DNA of 52,252 bases from Phycisphaerales bacterium (GTDB lineage: Bacteria > Planctomycetota > Phycisphaerae > Phycisphaerales > UBA1924). The notes under the pieces were generated by a model. The model saw nothing but the letters and a program-made list of their open reading frames with translations. It had not been told where the DNA came from and searched no databases. Positions within the stretch are counted from its first letter, which is position 1. Each line of letters opens with the position of its first letter. Below are positions 21,861 through 28,846 of the stretch, piece after piece. The stretch lies in contig JADYYE010000079.1 in assembly GCA_020853815.1 (NCBI GenBank), forward strand, positions 1-52,252. The letters are read 5' to 3'. The position numbers and the translations under genes are program-made.

Positions 21861-23494
21861 AGTTCCTCAGCCGATTGCTTCGTCGGGGTTCTGGTCCTGC
21901 CGCGAGCATCTCCGAGCGCGCGGCTCCGCAGCCTGCCAAGTCTCGCTGGGACCCCGACACGCCGATCATGCACCTGGGCGAGGACGAGTTCCTCTCCCTC
22001 CGCGACTTCTACAGCGGCGTGCAGGTGTGGGGCGGCACGGGCTCCGGCAAATCCACCTCGACCATGGCCGCGGCGGTGGAGGGACTCTTCTCGGCCGGGG
22101 CGGGCGCGCTCTGCCTGTGCGCCAAGCGCGAGGACCGCCGGAACTACGAGGCCCACGCCCGCGCCTGCGGCCGCGGCCGGGACGTGATGATCTTCGGCCC
22201 CGATGATTCCTCGCTGCGCTACAACTTCATCGACGCCGAACTTGCCCGCGACGGCTCGGGCGCGGGGCTGGTCACCAACCTGACCGCCCTCCTCTCCACG
22301 GTCTCCGAGGTGGCCCGGCGCGGGCACGGCTCGTCAGGCATGGTCGACGGCGAGGGGTATTTCAGGCTGGCGTCGGAGCAGCTCTGCCGCAATTCCCTTG
22401 AACTGATGCTGATCGCGGGGCAGCGCATCACCATCCCCGCCCTGCACCGCTTCATCGCGTCCATGCCGACCTCGCCGGAGCAGGTGGCGTCGGACTCCTG
22501 GCGGTCCACCTCCTTCGCCTACGCGATCATGGAGCTGGCGGGCCATCGGGTGAAGAGCATGTCCGAGAGCCGCAAAGCGGATTACGAGCTGGCGATCGGC
22601 TACGTCTTCAACGAGTTTGTGCCGATGTCGGGGCGGACGCGGTCCTCGATCGTCAGCACCCTGACCAGCTCTCTGGACCTCTTGTCTCGCGGCGTGGCCC
22701 GTGATCTTCTCTCCAGCCCCACCAGCAACGTCTCCCCCGAGATGTGCTGGGGCGGGGCCATTGTCATCGTGGATATCCCTGCCCTGGTCTACCTGGACGT
22801 GGCGCGCCTGATCGGCGTCATCATGAAGTACGCCTGGCAGCGGGCCGCCATGCGCCGCGACCTCTCCAAGGGCGACCGCCCGATAGCGATCATCGTGGAC
22901 GAGAGCCATCTCTTCGCGGCCGAGCCGGACTGGGAGTTCCAGGCGGTGGCGAGGGGCACGCACACCGCGACCCTGCTGGCGACGCAGTCGCTCTCCAACT
23001 ACCTGGAGGTCTTCGGGGAGCGGAGCCAGGCGCGCGTTCACAGCCTCCTGGGCAATCTCCAGACGCAGGTCTTTCATCAGCTCACCGACACCCGCACGAT
23101 TTCGTACGTGCAGGAGCTCCTGGGCAAGCGCCGCGACGTGCTGATGAACGGCTCGACGCCGCCGGATCAGGACTGGGTGGCGATGCTGCTGGGGCTGGGC
23201 TCGGGGTCCTCGGCGGGCTTCTCCGAGGTGTGGCAGGAGCAGGTGCAGGCGTGCGACCTCAACAGCCTGGCGCGGGGTGGCCCGGCCCATGGCATGACCG
23301 CCGAGGCGATCGTGTACCGCGGCGGTCGGGTCTTCGACTCCACAGGCCGCACATGGCGACGTGTGTCGATCCCGCAGCGGATCGTGCAACACCCGGCCCA
23401 TCCGCGGTCAATTGGTTGGAGGCAGTTCCCCACGTTGTCCCCTCCCCTGCCCTGCTCGTCCCTCCCCTCCTCTCGAACGCCTTTGGGCTGGTGA
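21857..23494 (+). CDS. TraD/TraG-like type IV coupling ATPase, soluble form
   Basis: The protein has 545 residues. Walker A GGTGSGKST lies at 59-67 and Walker B IAIIVDES at about 344-350 (D348, E349), with a later LATQSLSNYLE motif typical of VirD4/TraD ATPases. These hexamers pump the relaxase-DNA complex to a secretion channel. The usual N-terminal pair of membrane helices is absent: only about 50 residues precede the ATPase core. The gene overlaps a small membrane-protein gene and is followed by another (23647). The C-terminal 40 residues look unstructured. Confidence 0.9.
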   Translation: MKFLSRLLRRGSGPAASISERAAPQPAKSRWDPDTPIMHLGEDEFLSLRDFYSGVQVWGGTGSGKSTSTMAAAVEGLFSAGAGALCLCAKREDRRNYEAHARACGRGRDVMIFGPDDSSLRYNFIDAELARDGSGAGLVTNLTALLSTVSEVARRGHGSSGMVDGEGYFRLASEQLCRNSLELMLIAGQRITIPALHRFIASMPTSPEQVASDSWRSTSFAYAIMELAGHRVKSMSESRKADYELAIGYVFNEFVPMSGRTRSSIVSTLTSSLDLLSRGVARDLLSSPTSNVSPEMCWGGAIVIVDIPALVYLDVARLIGVIMKYAWQRAAMRRDLSKGDRPIAIIVDESHLFAAEPDWEFQAVARGTHTATLLATQSLSNYLEVFGERSQARVHSLLGNLQTQVFHQLTDTRTISYVQELLGKRRDVLMNGSTPPDQDWVAMLLGLGSGSSAGFSEVWQEQVQACDLNSLARGGPAHGMTAEAIVYRGGRVFDSTGRTWRRVSIPQRIVQHPAHPRSIGWRQFPTLSPPLPCSSLPSSRTPLGW

Positions 23495-23646
23495 GCTTGG
23501 GGGGACATTGAGGCCACGGAGCGATCGGCGCTCAAGAGCTTAGGTGTGTCTGAGTTGGCGGCTCGTAACGCCAGTGATCGGAGCTCCGATGGTCGGCACG
23601 CGCGCTGTGTCCGTTCTGAGTCATCTCCTCATGCAAGGAGTTCGGC

Positions 23647-24219
23647 ATGAACCGTGAACCCGAACCGCGCAGCTTCCTCGACAACGCGCGCTCCTCTCTC
23701 AACCTCCTGGCCTTCGTGGCCGGTACATTGGCCAACTCCGTCGAGGTGATCCTGCACCGCCGGCGCGGCAAGCGCGCCGGCGGGGTCTTCGACATGGCCG
23801 CCTTCGTCCTGATCCCCTTCTGGGGCGTCTTCTTCCCGGCCCAGGAGCAGGGACCGCTCCTGGCCTTCTGGCTCGTCTACGCGATCGCCTGCGCCCGCCA
23901 CTCGATGCACCCCGCCGATCCGAGCATGCACAGCCGGTACTCGGGCCGGCCGATCCTGATGAGGTTCTTCCCGCGCGTGAAGGACGAGATCACCTTCAAG
24001 GCCTCGACCGAACCAGCCCTGGTCTTCCTGGCGGGCTTCGTCACCCTGCTCTTCAACGAGCCCCTGGGCTCGTACCTCATGGCGGCGGGGCTGGGCCTTG
24101 GGTTCACGGTCCAGCTGGCGCTCAAGCTCCAGCGGGCCCGGGCCGAGCAACTCAACGACGCCCGGCTGGAACAGGAGCACCTGATCGCCGAGGTGCGCCG
24201 TCTTCGCAACGAGCGATGA
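23647..24219 (+). CDS. Integral membrane protein of the mobilization block
   Basis: The protein has 190 residues; AAGGAG precedes ATG23647. There are about four hydrophobic segments (NLLAFVAGTLANSVEVIL; AAFVLIPFWGVFF; GPLLAFWLVYAIACA; the stretch from PALVFLAGFVTLLF to GLGLGFTVQLAL), then a charged coiled-coil tail (LQRARAEQLNDARLEQEHLIAEVRRL). It may provide a membrane dock for the soluble coupling ATPase encoded upstream. I do not recognise the family. Confidence 0.75.
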   Translation: MNREPEPRSFLDNARSSLNLLAFVAGTLANSVEVILHRRRGKRAGGVFDMAAFVLIPFWGVFFPAQEQGPLLAFWLVYAIACARHSMHPADPSMHSRYSGRPILMRFFPRVKDEITFKASTEPALVFLAGFVTLLFNEPLGSYLMAAGLGLGFTVQLALKLQRARAEQLNDARLEQEHLIAEVRRLRNER

Positions 24220-24227
24220 AGACGCCG

Positions 24228-24467
24228 TCGAGATGTCTTGACGTCAGGCGGTCACGCTGTCGAGAAGTCAACGCGTCACGGCGTTCCGTCGTCCCAGCGT
24301 CGTGCCGTCCAGAAGTCGCGGCGTCGAGCCGTCTCGGTGTCCGGTCGTTGTGCCGTCGCTCCGGCTTGGCGTCGTGACGCGCGGACGCTGACGCGTCACT
24401 TCGTGGTGACGGCAGTACGTCATGAAGTCCATGAGTCTGGCCGTCAGCACGTCAGGCCGACACGACG
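24228..24467. repeat. Phased 8-bp array: 30 units of consensus TCNNNNCG
   Basis: Cut into consecutive octamers from 24228, every one of 30 units has G at position 8. T is at position 1 in 25, C at position 2 in 25, and C at position 7 in 22. Positions 3-6 vary freely. The octamer before (24220-24227) also ends in CG; the pattern stops after 24467. On the minus strand it reads CGNNNNGA. It fills the gap between two genes of the mobilization block. Because 8 and 3 are coprime, any long frame through it shows an 8-residue period with R, V and S at fixed places, a by-product rather than proof of coding. A DNA-level role as a filament or multimer binding site is inferred. Confidence 0.85.
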
Positions 24468-24514
24468 ACTCGGACCATGCACGAGATTGATCAACCTGGA
24501 GAGGAGTACCACGC

Positions 24515-24910
24515 ATGAGCACGCAGCCACGAGACGTTCACGACGCCGCCAGCGCCAACCCGCAGCCCAAGGTGGGCGCGAGCGCGCTCGGCGCCATGGG
24601 GAGGCTCGGTCTGCACGAGCTGCGCAGCGTCGTCCAGGCGTTCCCCGACAGCAACGTCGTGCAGCCCACCGAGATGGGCGTGCTAGGGACCAAGAGCGCC
24701 CAGGAGGTCGTGGACGAGCGCCGCCGCGACCTCATGCCGGCGGAGGCCACCGGGACGGCGCCGTCGGAGCCGGACGTGCAACGTCCCATCCTCCACGGGT
24801 CAAGTTCATCCCTGGAGGCCCATGTCGCGCATGCCAAGGCGGCGGTGCAGCAGGGCCGGGGGTTGGAACGCGGGATCGAGCCCGCGGCCATCGAACGAGA
24901 ACGGGAGTAG
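24515..24910 (+). CDS. Protein of unknown function in the mobilization block
   Basis: The protein has 131 residues. GAGAGGAG precedes ATG24515, directly after the 8-bp array. It is soluble and Ala/Glu-rich, with a conserved-looking core (ALGAMGRLGLHELRSVVQAF, GVLGTKSAQEVVDERRRDL) and a C-terminal helix of mixed charge. No family was recognised. Its place next to the array makes it a candidate for the array-binding protein, but nothing in the sequence shows a DNA-binding fold. Confidence 0.6.
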   Translation: MSTQPRDVHDAASANPQPKVGASALGAMGRLGLHELRSVVQAFPDSNVVQPTEMGVLGTKSAQEVVDERRRDLMPAEATGTAPSEPDVQRPILHGSSSSLEAHVAHAKAAVQQGRGLERGIEPAAIERERE

Positions 24911-24913
24911 CCC

Positions 24914-25018
24914 ATGAACGCCGGATGGATCATCGCGATCGTGGCCTGCGCGTGGATGTGCCTGGGCGCGCTGGCCTGGGTCGCGTCCTGCATCGCCGAC
25001 CGGCAGCGCACGGGCTGA
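24914..25018 (+). CDS. 34-residue single-span membrane microprotein
   Basis: The frame MNAGWIIAIVACAWMCLG… continues with a hydrophobic stretch and ends in ADRQRTG. The single membrane segment covers about residues 4-28. It begins three bases after the preceding stop, and the previous gene's last codons (GAACGGGAG) provide a ribosome-binding site. It is shorter than usual gene-finding limits. Function unknown; tight coupling supports reality. Confidence 0.55.
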   Translation: MNAGWIIAIVACAWMCLGALAWVASCIADRQRTG

Positions 25019-25020
25019 GT

Positions 25021-25040
25021 CGTGCTCGTCCGTGAGCACG
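25021..25040 (+). terminator. Hairpin after the microprotein gene
   Basis: CGTGCTC and GAGCACG form a perfect 7-bp stem around GTCCGT, two bases past the stop codon. There is no T-tract, so termination is possible rather than certain. Confidence 0.35.
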
Positions 25041-25129
25041 CGTTCATGGTTGCGCCACACGGCGATCGGCGGCGGGCAAGCGCGCGCTTGTGGGTGCCGT
25101 GACGGCGATCTGTAACGGGAGGCCTGCCC

Positions 25130-25462
25130 ATGCCGAGCATCGCGCTGAGCATCGCCGCGCTGTGGCTGATCTGCGTCGTGCTCTTGCTGTCGCTCCTGGC
25201 CTGGGCCTATTGGTCGGAAGAGCGGGCGAGGCGAGGGAAGGGTAACGCAACCTCACACCTCGGCCGTTGGCGTCGGCACCGTCGATGGAGACGTCGGCCC
25301 TCTTCCAGACGCTGGCGCGTCAAGCCGGATCAACCCGCGTGTCTGTCTCCCGCGACTCCCACGATTCACACACTCTCCGCTCCGCCCTCACGTCCGCGCC
25401 GCTGGCGGCGGTTGCCGCCCACCGGACCTCGCGCGCATGGTGCCGCTCGCTCGTTGTCGTGA
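25130..25462 (+). CDS. Small protein with N-terminal membrane helix
   Basis: The protein has 110 residues; CGGGAGG precedes ATG25130. Residues 4-29 are a clear membrane helix (ALSIAALWLICVVLLLSLLAWA). From about residue 35 the sequence is a run of Arg/Trp/Pro with no recognisable fold (WRRHRRWRRRPSSRRW), which may be a real basic tail or an accidental read-through. A true stop may have been lost. Confidence applies to the N-terminal part. Confidence 0.4.
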   Translation: MPSIALSIAALWLICVVLLLSLLAWAYWSEERARRGKGNATSHLGRWRRHRRWRRRPSSRRWRVKPDQPACLSPATPTIHTLSAPPSRPRRWRRLPPTGPRAHGAARSLS

Positions 25463-25524
25463 CGCGATCGCGAAGTTCTTGCATCCCTGATCCCGCGGTG
25501 AAGTTCTCGCCCCGGAAGCACTCC

Positions 25525-25926
25525 ATGCACCAGGAACGGTCGTCATCTCGCGCCTGTGCGGGCAAATCTCGCCCCGGACCCATCCTTCTCCCCTCCGCCA
25601 CGCCCGATTGGATCACGCCCGAGCTGGTTCGGGCAACCCTTGATCTCTGGGGGGCGTACGACTCTGAGCCGCTCGGCGTCGACGAGGCGATCGCCATGAT
25701 CGTACGGGTCGCGCGTCTCAGCGAAGTACTGGGTACGAGCGCGGGCGGGAGAGGGGAGTGCGGCCGTGAAGCAGTTCGTGGCGTGGGCCCGGGTGTCGAG
25801 CGTGGGGCAGAAGAAGGAAGGGTTCAGCCTCGAAGATCAGGAGGTCAGGCTCCGCGAGTTCGCCGAACGCCTGGGCGGCGGCGTCGTCAAGATGTACAAG
25901 GTCGCCGAGACCGCGACCCGGCATGA
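25525..25926 (+). CDS. Small recombinase-associated protein of unknown function, 3' end overlapping the recombinase gene
   Basis: From ATG25525 the first 75 residues contain a compact helical segment (PDWITPELVRATLDLWGAYDSEPLGVDEAIAMIVRVARL). I recall similar short frames beside recombinase genes in planctomycetes, an impression that needs a search. Beyond the recombinase start (25766) the frame continues 160 bp as an Arg/Gly-rich shadow, so the natural stop may have been lost by a frameshift. The start is uncertain; GTG25498 is an alternative. Confidence 0.4.
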   Translation: MHQERSSSRACAGKSRPGPILLPSATPDWITPELVRATLDLWGAYDSEPLGVDEAIAMIVRVARLSEVLGTSAGGRGECGREAVRGVGPGVERGAEEGRVQPRRSGGQAPRVRRTPGRRRRQDVQGRRDRDPA

Positions 25927-27328
25927 CGAGCGGACCACCTTCCGCGAGTTCACCGCCTTCGTGCGCGCCCATGCTCGCTCCCTGAGCGGCATGCTCTTCG
26001 TCAAGGTCGATCGCGCCGCCCGCTCCATCCAGTCCTGGGCGGAGCTGGAGGCCCTGGCCGAAGCGACGCACGTCCCCATGCTCTTCCCCGATCAGCCCTC
26101 GGCCGACACGCCGGCGGGGCGCATGCAGCGGCGCATGAGCGCGGTCTTCGCCAGCTACCAGACCGACCAGCAAGCGTCGGATATTCGTGCCGGGCTCCGT
26201 CGGCGTGTGGAGAGCGGTCTTCCCCTAGGCCGCCCCTACGGCTATCGCACCGTGCGCGTGAATAGCCGGAGCATCCTCGAGCACGATCCTATCGAAGCGC
26301 CAAAGGTCAAGCGCCTCTTCGAGCTCTTCGCGTACAAGCCGCTGACGGTGGACGGGCTCCGCGAGGAGCTGGCCCGCCAGGGTGTGGCCTACCGGGACCA
26401 CACTCCGAGGTTCCCCCGCGCCACGCTTCACAAGCTGCTGCGCAATCGCCACGTCATCGGCGAGGTGAGGGTGGGCGACCAGTGGCGACCCGGCGCCTTC
26501 GAGCCCTTGGTGGATCGAGTCACCTTCAACGCCGTGCAGGCGAAGCTGGGCGGCGGCAAGGTGTACCAGCGTCCCGAGCTGGTCTTCGCCGGAGGCCTCA
26601 TCAGCTGCGGGCACTGCGGTCACTGCCTGACCGGAGAGACCAAGCGGAAGCGTTCTCCCGACGGACAACTTCTTGAGTACACATACTACTTCTGCACCCA
26701 GTACCGCGGCGCGGGTCATCCCAGAATCCGCTTCACCGAGGCGCGGATCGAGGGGCTGTTCCTGGACCTGTTTGCGCGTCTGAAGATGGATGAGCGGGCC
26801 GCCCGCTGGGTGGTGGAGGTGGTCAAGGCCCGCGCCGGGCACAGCCGGGAGCTCAATGGCCAGCTTCGGGCCGACCTGGAACGGCAGCGTCTGGCCGCGG
26901 AATCCCGGCTCAAGGCCCTGCTGGACCTGCGAGTGGACCGCGAGATCACCGCCGAGGACTACGCCGCCAAGCGATCCGAACTGCTGGATCGTCAGGCGGG
27001 ACTGCGGGTCCAACTGGAGGAGACCGACCGGGACGACGCCCAGATCGCGGACCTGGCGGTCCGGGTGATCGAACTCTCGCAAAGCCTGGAGAATCGCTGG
27101 AAAACAGGCGACTTCCGGGCCAAACGCGAGATCTTGGGTCTTCTGTGCGAATCCGTCCGATCGAACTCGGAAAACCTCGAAATCCGCCTGCGAAAACCGT
27201 TCGACCTGATCGCCTCGGGCGATCTTGTCTCTTCAAGTGGAGCGGAGGAGAGTCGAACTCCCGACCTCATCATTGCGAACGATGCGCTCTACCAACTGAG
27301 CTACCGCCCCAAGTGGGGAGGAGTATAG
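25766..27328 (+). CDS. Large serine recombinase (resolvase + recombinase + zinc ribbon), C-terminus running into tRNA-Ala
   Basis: The frame codes for 520 residues from GTG25766 (GAGGGGAG precedes). The resolvase domain starts at once: ARVSSVGQ with nucleophile S11, then KVDRAARS and a RMQRRMSAVFASYQ segment that aligns with the E-helix. A recombinase domain follows (GLPLGRPYGYR, LRNRHVIGEVRVG), then a CGHCGHCLTG zinc ribbon and a coiled coil (about 365-440). Residues from about 491 read the antisense of the tRNA-Ala gene, so the last 30 residues come from chromosomal sequence created by insertion. It is a prime candidate for integrating the element. Confidence 0.88.
   Translation: MKQFVAWARVSSVGQKKEGFSLEDQEVRLREFAERLGGGVVKMYKVAETATRHDERTTFREFTAFVRAHARSLSGMLFVKVDRAARSIQSWAELEALAEATHVPMLFPDQPSADTPAGRMQRRMSAVFASYQTDQQASDIRAGLRRRVESGLPLGRPYGYRTVRVNSRSILEHDPIEAPKVKRLFELFAYKPLTVDGLREELARQGVAYRDHTPRFPRATLHKLLRNRHVIGEVRVGDQWRPGAFEPLVDRVTFNAVQAKLGGGKVYQRPELVFAGGLISCGHCGHCLTGETKRKRSPDGQLLEYTYYFCTQYRGAGHPRIRFTEARIEGLFLDLFARLKMDERAARWVVEVVKARAGHSRELNGQLRADLERQRLAAESRLKALLDLRVDREITAEDYAAKRSELLDRQAGLRVQLEETDRDDAQIADLAVRVIELSQSLENRWKTGDFRAKREILGLLCESVRSNSENLEIRLRKPFDLIASGDLVSSSGAEESRTPDLIIANDALYQLSYRPKWGGV
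27238..27310 (-). tRNA. tRNA-Ala (anticodon CGC)
   Basis: Minus strand: acceptor GGGGCGG pairs with CCGCTCC (one G-T pair). The D-arm begins GCTCAGTTGG. The anticodon stem CATCG/TGATG encloses loop TTCGCAA with anticodon CGC. The T-arm carries GTTCGAC. The discriminator is A and no CCA is encoded. The accessory region lies directly 3' of this gene, the usual place of integration. The serine recombinase frame crosses it in antisense. Confidence 0.95.
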
Positions 27329-27468
27329 GAGCCTTCTCCGGCGATCAAGAGGCCGTCGGAAAGACGCTCGCCCAAGGGGCGAACAGGCTCGCTCGTGCGG
27401 CCGATCGTTTGGGCTGCGATCCCATGAGCGAGCGCGCGGCCGGACTTGGTGGCGATTGTCGGCTGAAA

Positions 27469-27484
27469 GCAGGGTCGACCCTGC
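27469..27484. repeat. 16-bp perfect palindrome upstream of znuA
   Basis: GCAGGGTCGACCCTGC is self-complementary and sits inside an imperfect palindrome of about 28 bp. It lies in the non-coding stretch 27329-27760. It could be an operator or a bidirectional terminator; no T-tract is seen. Confidence 0.45.
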
Positions 27485-27588
27485 GTTCAACCCGAGCCGA
27501 CGGCGGTAGGGCCGGCCTTTGCGGTCGCGTCATCGGGCATCCGGCGCTCGCACCGGAGGAAATCGCGAACCCGGCGGCGCGGAATTCG

Positions 27589-27610
27589 TATTGAGAATAG
27601 AATCTCAATA
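27589..27610. promoter_or_regulatory. Zur/Fur-like operator upstream of the zinc transporter operon
   Basis: TATTGAGA and TCTCAATA form a perfect inverted repeat around the 6-bp centre ATAGAA. It is strongly AT-rich in a GC-rich region, as FUR-family boxes are. It lies 150 bp before a zinc-binding lipoprotein gene, so control by Zur (repression when zinc is replete) is the likely meaning. The regulator gene is not in the window. Confidence 0.6.
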
Positions 27611-27760
27611 AGACCGGCTTTGAGTCGGCAAGCCAAGGGTGGCCGGTGGCGAGCATTCGCGGGGCTGACGGCGAGTTTGTGTGGCGAGTCTCTGCGTCGG
27701 GCCTATGTGCCGGACTTCTGTGGCGAACGGGGCGAGATCGAGGCTTGGTGAGGTCCAGCG

Positions 27761-28804
27761 ATGAAGCGACGCGCGTGGATGAGGGCTGCGGGTGGATTGG
27801 TGGCGGCAGTGGTTGCGGCGGCGATGGGCGCTGGCTTGTCCGCGTGCTCAAAGGACGCCGAGCGATCGGCGAGTGCGCCGCCACGAGAGCCGGGTGCGGC
27901 ACGGATTGTCGTGACGATCGCACCGCTGGGTGCGCTGACGCGCGAGCTCTTGCCCGAGGGCGCGCAGCTCCGCGTGCTTTTGCCGCCGGGACGGAGCGAG
28001 CACGGCTATGAACCGACACCCGAGGACATCGCGGCCTTGGCGCGTGCGGACGTGGTGGTGTATGTCGGGCTTGGGCTCGAGCCGCGGGTTGAGGAGTTTC
28101 TGAAGAAGAACCCGTCGGCGCGGCGCGTCGATCTCTCGATGGCGGCGGCGCTCAAGCTCGAAGGAGATGAGCACAACCATGCCGCGGACCCCAAGGGCGC
28201 CGATGCGCACGCGGGCGAAGGCCACGATACCGACGATCACGCCCGGGACGAGCACGACGCGCACGCGGGTCACGCGCACGGCACGACCGATCCGCACGTG
28301 TGGCTTGACCCGGTGCTGGTGAAGGAGTTTGTCACGCCGCTGGCGGACGCGGTGGACCACGCGGCCCGTGCGGCGGGCCCGATGAGCGCGGAGCTGGAAA
28401 ACAAGCTCGCGGCGTCGCGTGAGGCGCTGGCGAAGAAGATCGATGCGTTGCACGCGGAGTATGGCGCGGCGCTCGGGGCGCTGGCCGGACGATCGATCGT
28501 GACGCACCACGGCGCGTGGGGGCGGCTGGCGGGGCGCTACGGGCTGAAGGTCGCGGCGGTGCTGCGTCCGATCGAGGCCGCGGAATCGACGCCCGCGGAT
28601 ATCGCGAGCGCCGTCGCGGCGGTGAGGGAGCGCGGGGCCGGCGCGATCTTCGTTGAGCCTCAGTTCAACAACGAGAGCGCCAAGCGAGTCGCTGACGCGG
28701 CGGGCGTGAAGATGCTCGTGCTGGATCCGCTGGGCGGCGAGGATTACTTCGCGACGATGCGCGCGAACCTGGCGGCGCTGAAGGAAGGCTTGGCGGGGAA
28801 GTAG
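27761..28804 (+). CDS. znuA: Zinc ABC transporter substrate-binding lipoprotein
   Basis: The protein has 347 residues. A twin-Arg-free signal sequence ends in lipobox LSAC (C29), so it is a lipoprotein. The fold matches ZnuA-type (cluster A-I) proteins: GSEHGYEPTP-like loop (PGRSEHGYEPTP), a His/Asp-rich flexible loop at about 136-180 (…EHNHAADPKGADAHAG…), TDPHVWLDP, SIVTHHGAWGRLAGRYGL, and IFVEPQFNN. Zn ligands are the histidines in EHGYEP, DPHVW and HHGAW and a late Asp. The operon continues with the ATPase and permease; a Zur-like box precedes it. Confidence 0.88.
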   Translation: MKRRAWMRAAGGLVAAVVAAAMGAGLSACSKDAERSASAPPREPGAARIVVTIAPLGALTRELLPEGAQLRVLLPPGRSEHGYEPTPEDIAALARADVVVYVGLGLEPRVEEFLKKNPSARRVDLSMAAALKLEGDEHNHAADPKGADAHAGEGHDTDDHARDEHDAHAGHAHGTTDPHVWLDPVLVKEFVTPLADAVDHAARAAGPMSAELENKLAASREALAKKIDALHAEYGAALGALAGRSIVTHHGAWGRLAGRYGLKVAAVLRPIEAAESTPADIASAVAAVRERGAGAIFVEPQFNNESAKRVADAAGVKMLVLDPLGGEDYFATMRANLAALKEGLAGK

Positions 28805-28846
28805 ACGCGGCGCCGCGACAGCACGATACACTCGCTCGCGTAAAGC

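Larger units (their letters stand above)
1..27238. mobile_element. Integrated mobilizable element (IME/ICE-like), left end not resolved
   Basis: This span groups the accessory genes. It carries a MobF relaxase (4150-6900), a coupling ATPase (21857-23494), an ArdC-type antirestriction protein, a tyrosine recombinase and a serine recombinase. It stops at the 3' end of a minus-strand tRNA-Ala gene, which is a classic integration point. From about 27.7 kb onward the content is housekeeping-like (znu, gyrB, rarA, ribosomal proteins). No VirB-type channel genes are visible, so mobilization by a helper is inferred. I could not find a second copy of the tRNA 3' end, so the left boundary is either outside the window or lost among the IS fragments of the first 2 kb. 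Two recombinase types suggest that two elements may be nested. Confidence 0.6.
27329..27760. other. Intergenic region between tRNA-Ala and znuA
   Basis: These 430 bp hold the tRNA promoter region on one side and, on the other, the palindrome at 27469 and the Zur-like box at 27589. No gene was recognised. The znuA ribosome-binding site (GTGAGG) closes it. Confidence 0.5.

Noticed and set aside
24228..24467. Reading the octamer array as a CRISPR
   Set aside because: Units are 8 bp with variable inner bases; there are no long identical repeats, no spacers and no cas genes nearby.
24238..24500. Plus-strand frame over the octamer array with an 8-residue peptide repeat (x-A-V-x-x-S-x-R)
   Set aside because: An 8-bp DNA period automatically gives an 8-codon peptide period in any open frame, and the minus strand gives a similar pattern. 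The frame has no ribosome-binding site and then runs over the real gene at 24515.
27329..27588. A riboswitch or small RNA upstream of znuA
   Set aside because: The only strong structure is a 16-bp palindrome. No known riboswitch core was recognised, and a Zur-like operator explains regulation better.
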